A DNA stretch of 64,000 nt. It comes from Prorocentrum cordatum. Taxonomy: Eukaryota > Sar > Dinophyceae > Prorocentrales > Prorocentraceae. The notes under the pieces are model-generated. The model worked only from the letters and a program-made list of their open reading frames with translations, did not search any database and was not told where the DNA came from. Below are positions 42,640-53,250 of the stretch, in pieces. Location: NCBI GenBank assembly GCA_963575745.1, contig CAUYUJ010015266.1, forward strand, positions 189,001 through 253,000, given 5' to 3'. How positions within the stretch are numbered: the first letter of the stretch is position 1; each line of letters opens with the position of its first letter. The position numbers and the translations under genes are program-made.

Positions 42640-44144
42640 CAGTGAGGTAATATTAGGAGACCGCTGTGCTATGCTACGCTGTGCTATGCCACGCTACACC
42701 ATGAGGTTTTCAATCTCAGGGGACGCATGCCATGCTATGCTTATGCCATGATATGCGGTGCTATGCTATGCTATGCTACACCATGGGTTCCCCACTGTTT
42801 GGGGAACCTATGCTTTGCCATGCTGTGCTATGCTATGTTATGCTATGCTATGCTACACCATAGGTTCCCCATTTTTTGGTGAACCTATGCTTTGCCATGC
42901 TGTGCTATGCTGTGCTATGCTATGCTATGCTATGCTACACCATAGGTTCCCCACTTTATGGGGAACCTATGCTTTGCCATGCTGTGCTATGCTGTGCTAT
43001 ACTATGCTATGATTTGCCATGTTGTGCTATGCTATGCTATGCTATGCTATGATACACCATGGGTTACCCATTTTTTGGGGGTACCTATGCGTTCCCATGC
43101 TGTGCTATGCTATGATATGCTACACCATGGATTGCCCATCGCTTGGGGAACCTATGCTTTGCCATGATGTGCTATGCTATGTTATGGTATGCTATCCTGC
43201 ACCATAGGTTCCCCACCTTTTGGGGAACCTATGCTTTGCCATGCTGTGCTGTGCTATGCTATGCTATGCCATGCTATGCTACACCATAGGTTCCCCACTC
43301 GTTGCGGAACATATGCTTTGCCATGCTGTTCTATGCTATGCTATGCTATGCTATGCTACACCATAGGTTCCCCACTGCTTGGGGAACCTATGCTTTGCCA
43401 TGCTGTGCTATGCTATGCTATGCTATGTATGCTATGCTACACCATCGGTTCCCCACTTTTAGGGGGACCTATGCTTTGCCATGCTGTGATGTGCTATGCT
43501 ATGCTAGGCTATGCTACACCATAGGTTCCCCACGTTTGGGGGAACCTATGCTTTGCCATGCTGTGCTATGCTATGCTATGCTATGCTACACCATAGGTTC
43601 CCCAGTTTTTGGGGAACCTATGATTTGCCATGCTGTGCTATGCTATGCTATGCTATGCTATGCTGCACCATAGGTTCCCTCACTTTTTGGTGAACCTATG
43701 CTTTGCCATGATATGCTATGCTATGCTATGCTATGCTGTGCTACACCATAGGTTCCCCATTTTTTGGGGAACCTATGCTTTGTCATGCGGTGCTATGCTA
43801 TGTTATGATATGTTATGCTACACCATCGGTTACCCACTTTTTGGGTAACCTATGTTTTGCCATGCTGTGTATGCTATGCTATGTTATGCTATGCTATGCC
43901 ACACCATTGTTTCCCTACTTTTTGGGGAACCTATGATTTGCCATGCTGTGATATGCTATGCTATGCTATGCTATGTTATGCTATGCAACACCATAGGTTC
44001 CCCAGTTTTTGGGGAACCTATGTTTTGCCATGGAGTGCTATGATATGCTATGCTATGCTATGCTATGCTACACCATAGTTTCCCCACTTGTTGGGGAACC
44101 TATGCTTTGCCATGCTGTGCTATGCTATGCTATGCTATGCTACT
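42640..44144. repeat. Hairpin satellite, block 6
   Basis: About 1.5 kb of hairpin units after the Copia element. Contains the unit at 43828-43850 in which both arms changed together (GGTTACCC/GGGTAACC). It ends at GCTACTTTAAACGG, where the second element begins. Confidence 0.9.
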
Positions 44145-44292
44145 TTAAACGGAGAAGGTTAAAGGCGAGGTATAAATCGAGCATGTACCGCTGCCGTGCC
44201 TGGCTCAAGCCGGGCCCGGCCAAATATATGACTGTGCCTCACCGAGGCGCACGACTGGTATCTGAGATCGGAAAATACCTTTTCCATTGAAG
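44145..44292 (+). promoter_or_regulatory. Leader of second retroelement (possible LTR end and primer site)
   Basis: TATAAAT at 44171-44177. At 44188-44209 lies CCGCTGCCGTGCCTGGCTCAAG, which resembles a degenerate dinoflagellate spliced-leader sequence (the shared end is TGGCTCAAG). TGGTATCTGAG at 44256 resembles the tRNA primer-binding site of Copia elements. If that is the primer site, a short LTR would end at about 44255, but I cannot define it without the other LTR. The CDS starts 37 bases after the TGG. Confidence 0.35.
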
Positions 44293-47200
44293 ATGCCTCT
44301 TCTATCCTTTACTCCAGATCCCATGCTTCGTCTCGCTCTCTTGCTCATGCGATATGAGCCAAAGCCTGGGATATGGCAACGTTTGAAGCGTAACACATAC
44401 CTAAGCTTACCAGCATGTTTTCGACTTGGTAGCGGAGCTGGCTACACTCTCGTGTGGCTGGCTCTCGCTCTGATTCCTGTAATCCACGGCACAACTTGGT
44501 GGACTACTACTACGGTGGAGTACCATGTTGCGCCGGCTCTGCGAGGGGCGGAGCCAGTCCGCGATCGAGCTAGCGGGGCAACCCGCGAACTCGAGACGCC
44601 CTCTCCTCCAGCTTCGACTCTCGACTCTCACCAGCCGCCAATCGGCAACTCGATCGAGAACGTGGTCACCCTGCGGGGCTACCCTCAGCGGGGCCACCTG
44701 CATCCCGTGCCAGTCAGGCGCCTCACGGCTACTACGCCAGAGCCTGACAAACCACAGCCTAAACCAATCACCGAAGCCGAAATGCACATGCACTGGATTA
44801 AGATAACTATCTTCGGCATTCTGTGGGTAATAATGGGATGTGCTGTGGGATACATGCGGCAGGGGATGGACGACACGCGTACTACTGGCCCTTCATGGGA
44901 CCCTGCCGGTACTACGCCTTTTCGCGAATACGTTCGCGAAGTACATGCATGGATAAACGTAACGAGCGGCAATATGACGCCACCACAACAAGCTGCAGCA
45001 CTACAACGAGGCCTTCAAGGTCTTGCTCGTCGTATCGCCATGCAGGTCCCCTCCCAGATCATCAACTATGGTGTAACTGTCAATGGACAGCCAACGGATG
45101 CAGTCACATATATACTGTACCTACTGAGCACCAAATTTGAAAATCTGGAAGATGAGCGCCAGCTCAACTCTGGCACTGCCCTTATCGACTTTCGCGTCGA
45201 AAGGGGCGAGCGAATCGACTCAGTGTTAGCTCGATTCGAGATGGCCCGTGACGAGGCTAACTCTGTTGGCTTTGTCATCCCCAACTTTCAGATCCTAACG
45301 CTGATTCTTTTCAGAGCGTTAGGCGTTGGCGCGTCACGAGCCCAACACCTGCTGGAGCCTTTTAATCATCAGATGCCCAGAACACAAGCAGACTATGACA
45401 GGCTGCTGACCAGGATGAGGAACTACGGACATGTTGCCGAGCGCTCTCCTGGCAACATTGCGGGTATCTTCACAGGGCACCACTCACATGCAGGTGTCTA
45501 CGCCACGACTGCGGGGTCACCCGCTGGTCCTGGCGAGCCAAGTCCCTGGGCTGACCCAGCCGATATGCCCAACGAGGCCACTGCCTTCTTAGGGCAGACC
45601 GGCCAGGCATCGGCAGAGGCAGCTGAGGCGAACGCCTGGTCGAACTACTCGCCAGGCGCCGCCTACACTGCAAGCCCGCCCTCGGGCACAACCCTCTGGG
45701 GCCAAGCGGAGTCATCCGCTCAAGGGTCTCAGCCACCCTCACCGTTTGAATCTGGCACTGACACAGACACCTCATCTGACGATGAGCACAATGGCATAGT
45801 CTCTGCTGGTAATGACTATCCAGCGGATGACACTCACCTTTCTGAACAACAAAGAGCGGAAGCCGCTTTTATGGCTTATCGCAAATCAAAACGCCGTTGG
45901 AGGCGCTTTATGAAGAAACCAGTCAGAAAAGTGAGACGTGCAGTACGCCGACATTTCAAACGATATGGAAAGGGTCGTGGCAAAGGGGGTCGCAGACGCC
46001 GTATGCATGGTAGGGGTATTACTGCTTTCCTCACGTCCTTAACTGATATAGTCTTTGAGGAAGTTCTTATCGGAGGCAAAGGTCGGGGTCACAGGCGGAC
46101 CTCCGGTAAGGGAAAAGGGCGGAGGGGCAACCCTAGGGACGCTTCTGGCAATACTATGAAGTGTCATACATGCGGCAGCACAGAGCACTTGCGCGATCAA
46201 TGCCCGAAAGGGAAAGGAAAGGGATCCGTACATTTGGCTCAAAATTCTTTTATGGATGACATAGACTACATTGACTACGAGTTTTACGTCAATCCAGAAG
46301 CGGCTCCCGCCGCGGGCTCCTCCACGTACTACGTGATGGCCCGCTACGCTGAAGTGACCGTAGCCCTGGAAGACTACGCAGTGACCCTCTTCGACGAGTT
46401 CCACGGCTGGGACGAAGTCGACGAGGTCGCGTTCAATGCTTGGTTCGGTCTTCCAGCGGGGCCACCCGCCGACGACGAGATCTCCGAAGCTGAGACCGTC
46501 CCGGCGACCGAGGAAGAGCTCACCGCCGCGCTGGCACCGCAGGTGATTGGCATGCCGTTGCTGCCAGATCTTCCGCGAGCTGGCTCGGAAGCGGGAGACG
46601 CTGATGACGAAATGCGGGGCCATCCCGCGTATTCTGACTCCGAAGAGGCCGAAGAGGACTATAAGGACATGCTCCAAGAGCAGGTCGCAGAAGCAATCCG
46701 GCTCCTGAGTGCGCCAGCACATCAGCAGATAACCATGAACGACCTGCTGTCGCGCCCAGGGGCCGCACGGCTGCGTCCATACCTGGATTCGGACATGTCG
46801 GCACCTCAGATGCTGACAGCACTCCAGGCTCTAGCGGGGTCACCCGCCGAAGTGACGCCAGCCGCAGCAGCGGGGCCACCCGCTTGGTCTATGGATGTAT
46901 TTATGCAGGGCTGCGACCAGATGGACCTCAACGACCTCACGATGGAGCAGCTAAACGACATCGGGTACTTCCGAAGCCCGTATCAGCACGTATTCATGGT
47001 CCAGGACAGCTCAGAGGACTCGGAGGACATGCGCTATGCCAAGAGGGACAGACGACCATCGCCTCCCCGAGACTCAGAGCATGACGATCAAAGGCCCATG
47101 GAACGTGGTAGTGCGTCAGCGGGGCCAGCCCGCAGGAGGAGCCGTTCAGCTCCCCGACGCCCTACACATGATGCATCGGGCTACCCGTACAGTACGGAGC

Positions 47201-48498
47201 ACTCCGTTGGTGTATCCGCTCAGTACGTGCCGGAGTGGTACATCAATTGGTACCCCGGCTACTCGATGGACGTGATCCGCCACTGGTATTCTAAGGAATA
47301 CTGCACCAAAAGGGACGAAACTGGCATGATAATACGTACCAAGGGTGGCAAGACCAAAACGCCAGAGGCTTGGGACAAAAGGGCTAAGAAACAGGAGATC
47401 ATCAACGATCGCAAGACATACAGAAAACAAGTATGTCAGTGCGAGCCCTTCAAAGGTCACATGCGCAGTTGTCCAATGGACCGCCCCTCCAGGAGTCCTC
47501 ATCACGGTGAGACCCCGTGGAATTGGTCTCATGGAGATGACGCTGGCAACGTCCATGATCCTAACAAGGAGGTCCCTGGAGGAGGAAAGCGCATCACAGA
47601 AGCCGATCGCGTCCCTATGACCGAAGAGGTTGCCAACACTGTCAGGGAAAATTGGGTACAGCTTCCCAATGACCATCGCCTCAAGGAATGGAACCGCCGA
47701 TTCCATAAAGAGGCGGGGTCACCCGCAGGATCCAGCAAAGAAGCGGGGTCACCCGCAGACGCGGCGCCAGCCGCTGGGTCCGCGGACGAAGATTGGATAG
47801 CTGTTGCATCTGCTGCCGGGTCCGCCGCCGGTACTGACCACACCGAACTGAATGAAGAATGGGCGGCGGAAGACGGCTCAGAGAATCCATTCCCTGATGG
47901 ATGCGCCTGTTGGTACTACAGCTCCTCGGCGCAGAAGTGGTTTTGCACGAGGGTAATTCACCGCCACGAAAATGGCAAGTACAAGCTGGCCATAAAAGGT
48001 ACTGCCGACATCGACCAGATGAGGCAGATCATCCATGATCATGGCCAGCCAGAAGGCCCTCCTAAAGACCCTCCTGGTCCACAACCAGGCAAGGGCAGCA
48101 GACCACCTCCAAGACCTGAAGCCGACTCCTCGTCTTCACCGACTCCTGCGAAGAGGCACCCGTCCAAGAGCCCCGAAGGCACACAGGGGCGGGCGAAGGC
48201 CAGAGGGATCGCCAAGACGGACGACCCTGAGCTGGGAGATCCTCCCGGTCTGTCCGTGACGGAGAGGAGGAAGGCTTTTGCTGGACCATCGACCCCGATG
48301 CCACCGGCGACCCAAGGCGATGTCAAGGACGAAGTTCGCGACAAGCCTAAGGCAGCTTTCCGAGGTGACTGGGCTCCAACTCTTCAGGTGTTGCGCCCAC
48401 CAGGAAACAAAACGAGGGCCTCGACAAATTTGTTTTTGCATTTTTTCATGTATTTATTGGTGGCGTCAAACGCGGTCGTCGCCGATCGCTTGCCCTGA
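44293..48498 (+). CDS. Gag-like polyprotein of second retroelement
   Basis: ATG at 44293, in frame with a TTG six bases upstream; 1401 residues. In order: two hydrophobic segments (about 51-69 and 169-189) that should span a membrane; a helical Gag-like core (about 205-385, WINV, RFEMARDEA, LTRMRNYG); a basic Arg/Lys-rich stretch with RNA-binding character (about 530-610); a zinc knuckle CHTCGSTEHLRDQC with C624, C627, H632, C637 (CX2CX4HX4C); acidic and Pro/Ala-rich linkers; a Trp/Tyr-rich segment with several Cys (about 975-1065); and a short segment WYYSSSAQKWFCTRV (about 1207) loosely like a Tudor/Agenet fold. Scattered through it are in-frame mini-palindromes of GCGGGGTCACCCGC type, also abundant in the 58235 protein, which ties the two together. 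The last 30 codons (from about 48400) become AT-rich and hydrophobic and are probably not native. No protease or polymerase is present here. Confidence 0.75.
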   Translation: MPLLSFTPDPMLRLALLLMRYEPKPGIWQRLKRNTYLSLPACFRLGSGAGYTLVWLALALIPVIHGTTWWTTTTVEYHVAPALRGAEPVRDRASGATRELETPSPPASTLDSHQPPIGNSIENVVTLRGYPQRGHLHPVPVRRLTATTPEPDKPQPKPITEAEMHMHWIKITIFGILWVIMGCAVGYMRQGMDDTRTTGPSWDPAGTTPFREYVREVHAWINVTSGNMTPPQQAAALQRGLQGLARRIAMQVPSQIINYGVTVNGQPTDAVTYILYLLSTKFENLEDERQLNSGTALIDFRVERGERIDSVLARFEMARDEANSVGFVIPNFQILTLILFRALGVGASRAQHLLEPFNHQMPRTQADYDRLLTRMRNYGHVAERSPGNIAGIFTGHHSHAGVYATTAGSPAGPGEPSPWADPADMPNEATAFLGQTGQASAEAAEANAWSNYSPGAAYTASPPSGTTLWGQAESSAQGSQPPSPFESGTDTDTSSDDEHNGIVSAGNDYPADDTHLSEQQRAEAAFMAYRKSKRRWRRFMKKPVRKVRRAVRRHFKRYGKGRGKGGRRRRMHGRGITAFLTSLTDIVFEEVLIGGKGRGHRRTSGKGKGRRGNPRDASGNTMKCHTCGSTEHLRDQCPKGKGKGSVHLAQNSFMDDIDYIDYEFYVNPEAAPAAGSSTYYVMARYAEVTVALEDYAVTLFDEFHGWDEVDEVAFNAWFGLPAGPPADDEISEAETVPATEEELTAALAPQVIGMPLLPDLPRAGSEAGDADDEMRGHPAYSDSEEAEEDYKDMLQEQVAEAIRLLSAPAHQQITMNDLLSRPGAARLRPYLDSDMSAPQMLTALQALAGSPAEVTPAAAAGPPAWSMDVFMQGCDQMDLNDLTMEQLNDIGYFRSPYQHVFMVQDSSEDSEDMRYAKRDRRPSPPRDSEHDDQRPMERGSASAGPARRRSRSAPRRPTHDASGYPYSTEHSVGVSAQYVPEWYINWYPGYSMDVIRHWYSKEYCTKRDETGMIIRTKGGKTKTPEAWDKRAKKQEIINDRKTYRKQVCQCEPFKGHMRSCPMDRPSRSPHHGETPWNWSHGDDAGNVHDPNKEVPGGGKRITEADRVPMTEEVANTVRENWVQLPNDHRLKEWNRRFHKEAGSPAGSSKEAGSPADAAPAAGSADEDWIAVASAAGSAAGTDHTELNEEWAAEDGSENPFPDGCACWYYSSSAQKWFCTRVIHRHENGKYKLAIKGTADIDQMRQIIHDHGQPEGPPKDPPGPQPGKGSRPPPRPEADSSSSPTPAKRHPSKSPEGTQGRAKARGIAKTDDPELGDPPGLSVTERRKAFAGPSTPMPPATQGDVKDEVRDKPKAAFRGDWAPTLQVLRPPGNKTRASTNLFLHFFMYLLVASNAVVADRLP

Positions 48499-49035
48499 TT
48501 TAGCGATTTCGGTCGACGGAGGCACGCGAATCGCGCGAGTTTCCTTCTCGTAACTGCTTTTGCCGTGTGCCGCGTTTTCATGGCGCACGTGCCGCGCCTG
48601 GCCCTTTCAGATTCAATCGCTCGTACTAGTGCGCGGGCCGCACGCAGGCCGCAGTCCACGCGCGCTTGCGCGGCGCACCGCAGCGCGCTTCGAAACGATG
48701 TTGGGCACAATGGCATTTTTAGCGCAACGCCGCGAAATTGTTAGCCACCTCGCGCGGGTGATGCCGAACGCACGCGTGTCCCACCGCATGTGCGCCGCCG
48801 GAGCTAATTTTCCGATTTCGGTCGTGAATAGTATCGCGGGCGTGTGTCAGGCGCCTTCGACGCGCCATGTAGGCCCGCGCCGTGCGCGCCCACGCATCAG
48901 GTCAGAAACATATCATCTTACTACTTCCGCGTAATGCAGCGCGTGCGTTGCAACGCTGTTAGCCAAGGGCGCTGGTGCGTCGCCGAAAACCACAGCCAGG
49001 TTCCCTTGGCAGGAGGACTGGCGGGGGGCGCTCAT
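48499..49035. other. GC-rich noncoding sequence
   Basis: CGCG-rich texture like 25715-26869 and 56621-58173. No gene recognised. Confidence 0.5.
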
Positions 49036-49205
49036 ATTCACCACCTTAAGGGGAGCCGCCAATGGTTCTCTCACGGTCCCGTTCGCAGCCGTTTTGTGGG
49101 GATGTCTCAAGCGGTGTGCTTGTTTTCTGTCCCAGCATCCTTCGCTCTCGGAGTAGATTTGGAGGATGTCTCGAGCGAGGCGCTCCACTTCACCCCCCCA
49201 GGTGG
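49036..49205 (-). repeat. Dispersed 150-base repeat, inverted copy
   Basis: Reverse-complement copy of the unit found three times each at 50098-50530 and 51680-52105 (key words GAGACATCCTCCAAATCTG and CCGCGAACGGGACCGTGAG). Confidence 0.85.
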
Positions 49206-49535
49206 GCCAGATTTTGAGGATGTCTCGATCGGTGGCCAGACTCGTGGGCGCTGGTTTTCCTGGGGATGCCACAGGAGGCTCCAACAGGTTCCAGGAGGCC
49301 CGTGGAGACCACATGAGGTCCCAGGATGAATCAGGATGCCACAGAAAGACCCAAGAGGCCACAGGATGCCCCAAGAGGCTCTAGGAGGCCCCAGGAAGCT
49401 CCTGGAGGCTTCAGGAAGCCACAGGAGGCCCCAGGAGGCCAGAGGAAGCGCCAGGAGGTCTCCGGAGGGCAACAGGAGGCCCCGAGAGGCCCCAGGAGCA
49501 GGAGGCCTCAGAAGGCAACAGGGGTGGTTCCAATC
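49206..49535. repeat. CCACAGGAGGCCCCAGG minisatellite
   Basis: Short CCAGGAGGC units, same family as 22548. Continues after a gap at 49795-49900. Confidence 0.75.
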
Positions 49536-49794
49536 CCATGTGTTTTACGTATGCTCTCATATATTGGGCCTCACCTGGGGCACGAATCCTTGATGTTATA
49601 CGTATGTTTCTATAGATTGTCCATATCCTGTGTACTTATGTTCCTATAGGGCCTCTCCTAGGGCACGACTCCTTGGTGTTGTACGCGTGTTCCTATAGAT
49701 TGTCCCTTTTTTTTCTGCGGCTCCAAGTCGCAATGTTTTATGTGCGACTGTTGCTATAGATTGGGCCTCTCCTCGGGCACGAATCCTCCCTAGG
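49536..49794. repeat. Imperfect tandem repeat
   Basis: Three imperfect units of about 80-95 bases with GGGCACGAATCCTTG and TTCCTATAGATTGTCC words. Confidence 0.65.
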
Positions 49795-50097
49795 AGGTCC
49801 CAGGAGGCCCCAGGGGGCCCAAAGAGGCTCCTGGAGGCCCCAAGAAGCCCCAGTAGGTCCCCAGGAGGCCCCAGGAGGCCCCAGGAGGACCCAGGGACAT
49901 GCGCAGAGACGCGCTCGTACTACTGAGGCTCATTCACACTCCAATTGATTCTCAGTTAGATTCATGACCAGACCGTCACAACTGAAACCCGTTTATACTC
50001 GAAAGTTTTTGCGCCTAGATTCTCACGGCGGACAGGTCCATGGGAATAAATGCGCATATGGGGAGCCCCACGCAGTGAATATTTGAATCCCCTTAGG
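49795..50097. other. Minisatellite remnant and spacer
   Basis: CCCCAGGAGG units to 49900, then unique sequence with no gene. Confidence 0.55.
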
Positions 50098-50530
50098 GGG
50101 GTGACAATGAGCGCCTCGCTCGAGACATCCTCCAAATCTGCTCCGGAAGCGAATGATGTCGGCACAACTAACAGGCAAACCCGCTTGAGACATCCCCACA
50201 AAACGGCCGCGAACGGGACCGTGAGATAACCCCTCGGCGGCTCCTTAGGGACGTGAAAATGAGCGCCTCGCTCTAGACATCCTCCAAATCTGCTCCGAAA
50301 GCGAAGGATGTTGAAACAGAAAACAGGCAAGCCGCTGGAGACATCCCCACAGAACGGCCGCGAAGGGGACCGTGAGATAACCATTGGTTGCTCCCCTAAG
50401 GGGGGTGAAAATTAGCGCCTCGCTCGAGACATCCTCTAAATCAGCTCCGATAGCGAAATATGCTGGGACAGAAAACAAGCAAACCGCTTGAGGCATCCCC
50501 ACGAAACGACCGCGAACGGGGCGCGCGTGA
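50098..50530 (+). repeat. Dispersed 150-base repeat, three tandem copies
   Basis: Three diverged units, each with GCGCCTCGCTCGAGACATCC, CAAATCTGCTCCG, a second GAGACATCCCCAC and a CCGCGAACGGGACCGTGAG end. Frames on the minus strand (up to 140 codons) only repeat the unit. Confidence 0.85.
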
Positions 50531-50700
50531 GTCTCAGCATGAGTAAGTCTGAGTCGGAGCAGGTCTGAGTATGAGTAGGTATGAGTATGAGTAGGTATTT
50601 GTGTGTGAATATGTGTCTGAGTTAGTCTGAGTGTGAGTCAGTCTGTATATGAGTAAGTCGGGGCATGAGGAGGAGAGGGCAGGAGAAGAGTGAGAAGGAG
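50531..50700. repeat. GAGTATGAGTAGGT simple repeat
   Basis: Degenerate GAGTNTGAGT/GTCTGAGT units. No coding meaning. Confidence 0.8.
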
Positions 50701-51679
50701 TAGGAGGCGTCCACGTAATAACAAAAAACCATCTTAGGATATGGCGAACATGCAAACTGCACCAAACCCTCGATGGGGATTACCCGTCTGACATGCAACG
50801 CCATCCGCGCGGGGCGAACATCACGCGGTGATAACGGACTGGGGCCACCGTCGCACTGTAAAATCCAATCCGTGAGCTCCCATCGGGGCATCCAGGCGCG
50901 CGGCGTTCCCCCTGCTGACAGCACGCCCTGGAAGAAACAAAGAAAACGAGCACGTCGCATATTTAGAATGAGGGCGGCCCGGCCATACCAATCGTCGCAA
51001 CTGCTCCCAAATATGCCGCCCCCCCCCCCCCATCGGCCCTATGTCATTCAAACGTCCTCTGCATTGATGCGAACTGCCATGGCGGCGCACACTGCCCCCA
51101 ACGACGGCCGACACCGCTGAAGGTGATCATTTTTCATAGAGACAATCACGATGCGACGGCCCATGCGGCCCAAAATGATTCACACCAACCCGAGGACAAT
51201 CCAAGAGCTCCCAAAAAATACCGCGCGCTGTCAGCGAGGATGCTTTTCGGGCGCCATCAAACTGATCAGACACAAGAAAAAGAAAAGGAACGTCACGCTC
51301 TCGCCCTTCTGGGTATTAGAGCGCTCGGCACCACCCGAAGAACCGCCCAAATCGCAGCAAAACGGCCGGAAAGGGCCAGAGGAAATTGAATGCGGCATGA
51401 CCCCTCCTCTTTGTTATCTTCTACCCCCCGTCACCCCACTTCGCCATCATATTAATCCCCTGCCTCCTCACGTTACCCCCCTTTTCTCCTGTTATCCTCC
51501 TCCTCCTTCTCATCCTCCTTCGCCTTCGTCGTCCTGGTGTTCTCCCACTCCCTCGCCCCCCTCAACCGCCCTCGTTATCCCTCCCCTCCCTTTCCCCGTG
51601 TCATCCACGCCTTCCGCCTCATCCTCCTCCTCCTCGCCGCATTGCCCCTTCCCCCCCTCATTCGCGCGCACTTCCCATT
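50701..51679. other. Noncoding spacer with pyrimidine tract
   Basis: 50701-51390 shows nothing recognisable. 51400-51665 is C/T-rich (CCTCCT, CCCCTT). No gene seen. Confidence 0.5.
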
Positions 51680-52105
51680 CCACGCTCGAGACATCCTCCA
51701 AATCTGTTCCGAAAGCGAAGGCTGTTGGAACAGATAACAGGGACACCGCTTGAGACATCCCAACAACACGGCCCCGAACGGGACCGTGAGATAAGCCCTG
51801 GCGGTTCCCCCTATGGGGGGTGAGAATGAGCGCCTCGCTTGAGACATCCTCCAAATCTGCTCCGACAGCGAAGGATGTTGGGACAGGAAACAGGCAAACC
51901 GCTTGAGACATCTCCACAAAACGGCCGCGAATGGGACAGTGAAATAACACGTGGTGGTTTCCGTCAGGGGGGGCTGAAACCAGCGTCCCGCCTGAGACAT
52001 CCTCACAGTCTGCTCTGGTAGCCAAGGATGTTGGGACAGAAGACAGGCAAACCGCTTGAGGCACCCCCGCAAAACGGCCACGAACGGGGCGTGCGTGAGT
52101 CTCAC
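51680..52105 (+). repeat. Dispersed 150-base repeat, three more copies
   Basis: Same unit and orientation as 50098-50530. The two clusters bracket the spacer at 50531-51679. Confidence 0.85.
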
Positions 52106-53065
52106 CATGAATAAGTCTGGGTGGCGATGAAGATTATGCATTCACGCAGGAGGATATCGATGGGCTCGGACAAGACCCTAAATTCTTGGATACATTTATG
52201 CTTTCGCCAGGCCCGCCGACGTGCCAGGATCCATGCTGGATCAAGGTCCACGTGGCTGCGCCGCCTCATTTGGGCGTACCCCTCACACGTTTCGTTGTCT
52301 CAAATGGAGGTCCACCGAAGGCCCCAGTGGCATGGCCCCATGGCGGTACCGCCCATGCGGGCGCACCCCTCGCACGGCTCGTGGCCCCGCATGGGGCTCA
52401 CTCGAAGGCCCCAGTGGCAGGGTCTACATGGCGGCTGCGCCCCATTGGGGCGCACCCTTCACTCGGTTCGTGGCCCCGCGTGGAGTACCACTGGAAGCCC
52501 CATTGGCGTGGTCGACATGGCGGCGCCGCCTCATCTTGGCGCGTTCCCCGCGCAATCGTGGCCCCATATGGTACCCGCAGCAGCATGTGGTTGGTTATTT
52601 CGCCAGGCCTATTTTTGTCCTGGTCCTGACAGGCCTTTGCGGGGCCCCTTGGGGCGACCGCGGGGGCTCCTTGAGTTTCTTGACGTGCGCGGCCGCCCGA
52701 TTTCAGGCGCAAGGGAGTTGAGTTGCGTCGCCTGTTTCCTGCGTCGCGCGCGGGGCGGACTTCATGAGCACTGTGCCCACAGAGCATCCTGCGTACGCCT
52801 GTGCTGCTGGCATCGAGGTTACAGATTGGAGGCCAAAGGTGCCGCGATCACTTCGGCGCCCCCTGTGAGTGGTCCGTCGGGACACGTACTCCACGAGCAA
52901 ATGTCTTTTCCCGTTCGTCATCATCTGCTCTTGCCGCCCCCCTCGCCCCCTCCGTGTTGTTCTTGCCTTGCCCTGGTTCGCGTTCCTTCTTGTTATCCTT
53001 CTGCGTTTTGCGCGTGCGCCCTTGCTGCCACATGACCCGTCTGCCTCCCTGCATCTATGCATTGC
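52106..53065. repeat. CCCCAGTGGCA...CATGGCGGC repeat and spacer
   Basis: From about 52225 to 52560 there are four or five units of about 80 bases with GGGCGCACCCCTC, GTGGCCCCGC and CATGGCGGC. The family recurs at 53620-53935 and 55370-55490. 52560-53065 is unique. The frame 52121-53035 follows the repeat and is not accepted as a gene. Confidence 0.65.
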
Positions 53066-53250
53066 GGGCGGCGCCCAGCCGACAAAAGAAAACGATTGCC
53101 CCGACAGAATCGGCCGACAAAAAACCAAACCTCCCCGACAAAAAACACACACGACAAAAAAAAATCGGCCCGACAAAATGGGCCGACAAAAAAAAAAGAG
53201 GCGGCGCGACAAAAAAATCGGACCGACCCAGGAAAGTGTCGCGACAAATT
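53066..53250. repeat. CGACAAAA repeat
   Basis: About ten occurrences of (CC)CGACAAAA with poly-A stretches, alternating with GGCCGA words. Confidence 0.8.

Noticed and set aside
47900-48030. Tudor/Agenet domain in the Gag-like protein
   Set aside because: Only a short WYYSSSAQKWFCTRV pattern supports it, too little for a call without a profile search; mentioned within the CDS entry only.
52121-53035. 304-codon frame in the intervening block
   Set aside because: The first half is the 80-base CATGGCGGC repeat and the rest lacks any motif.
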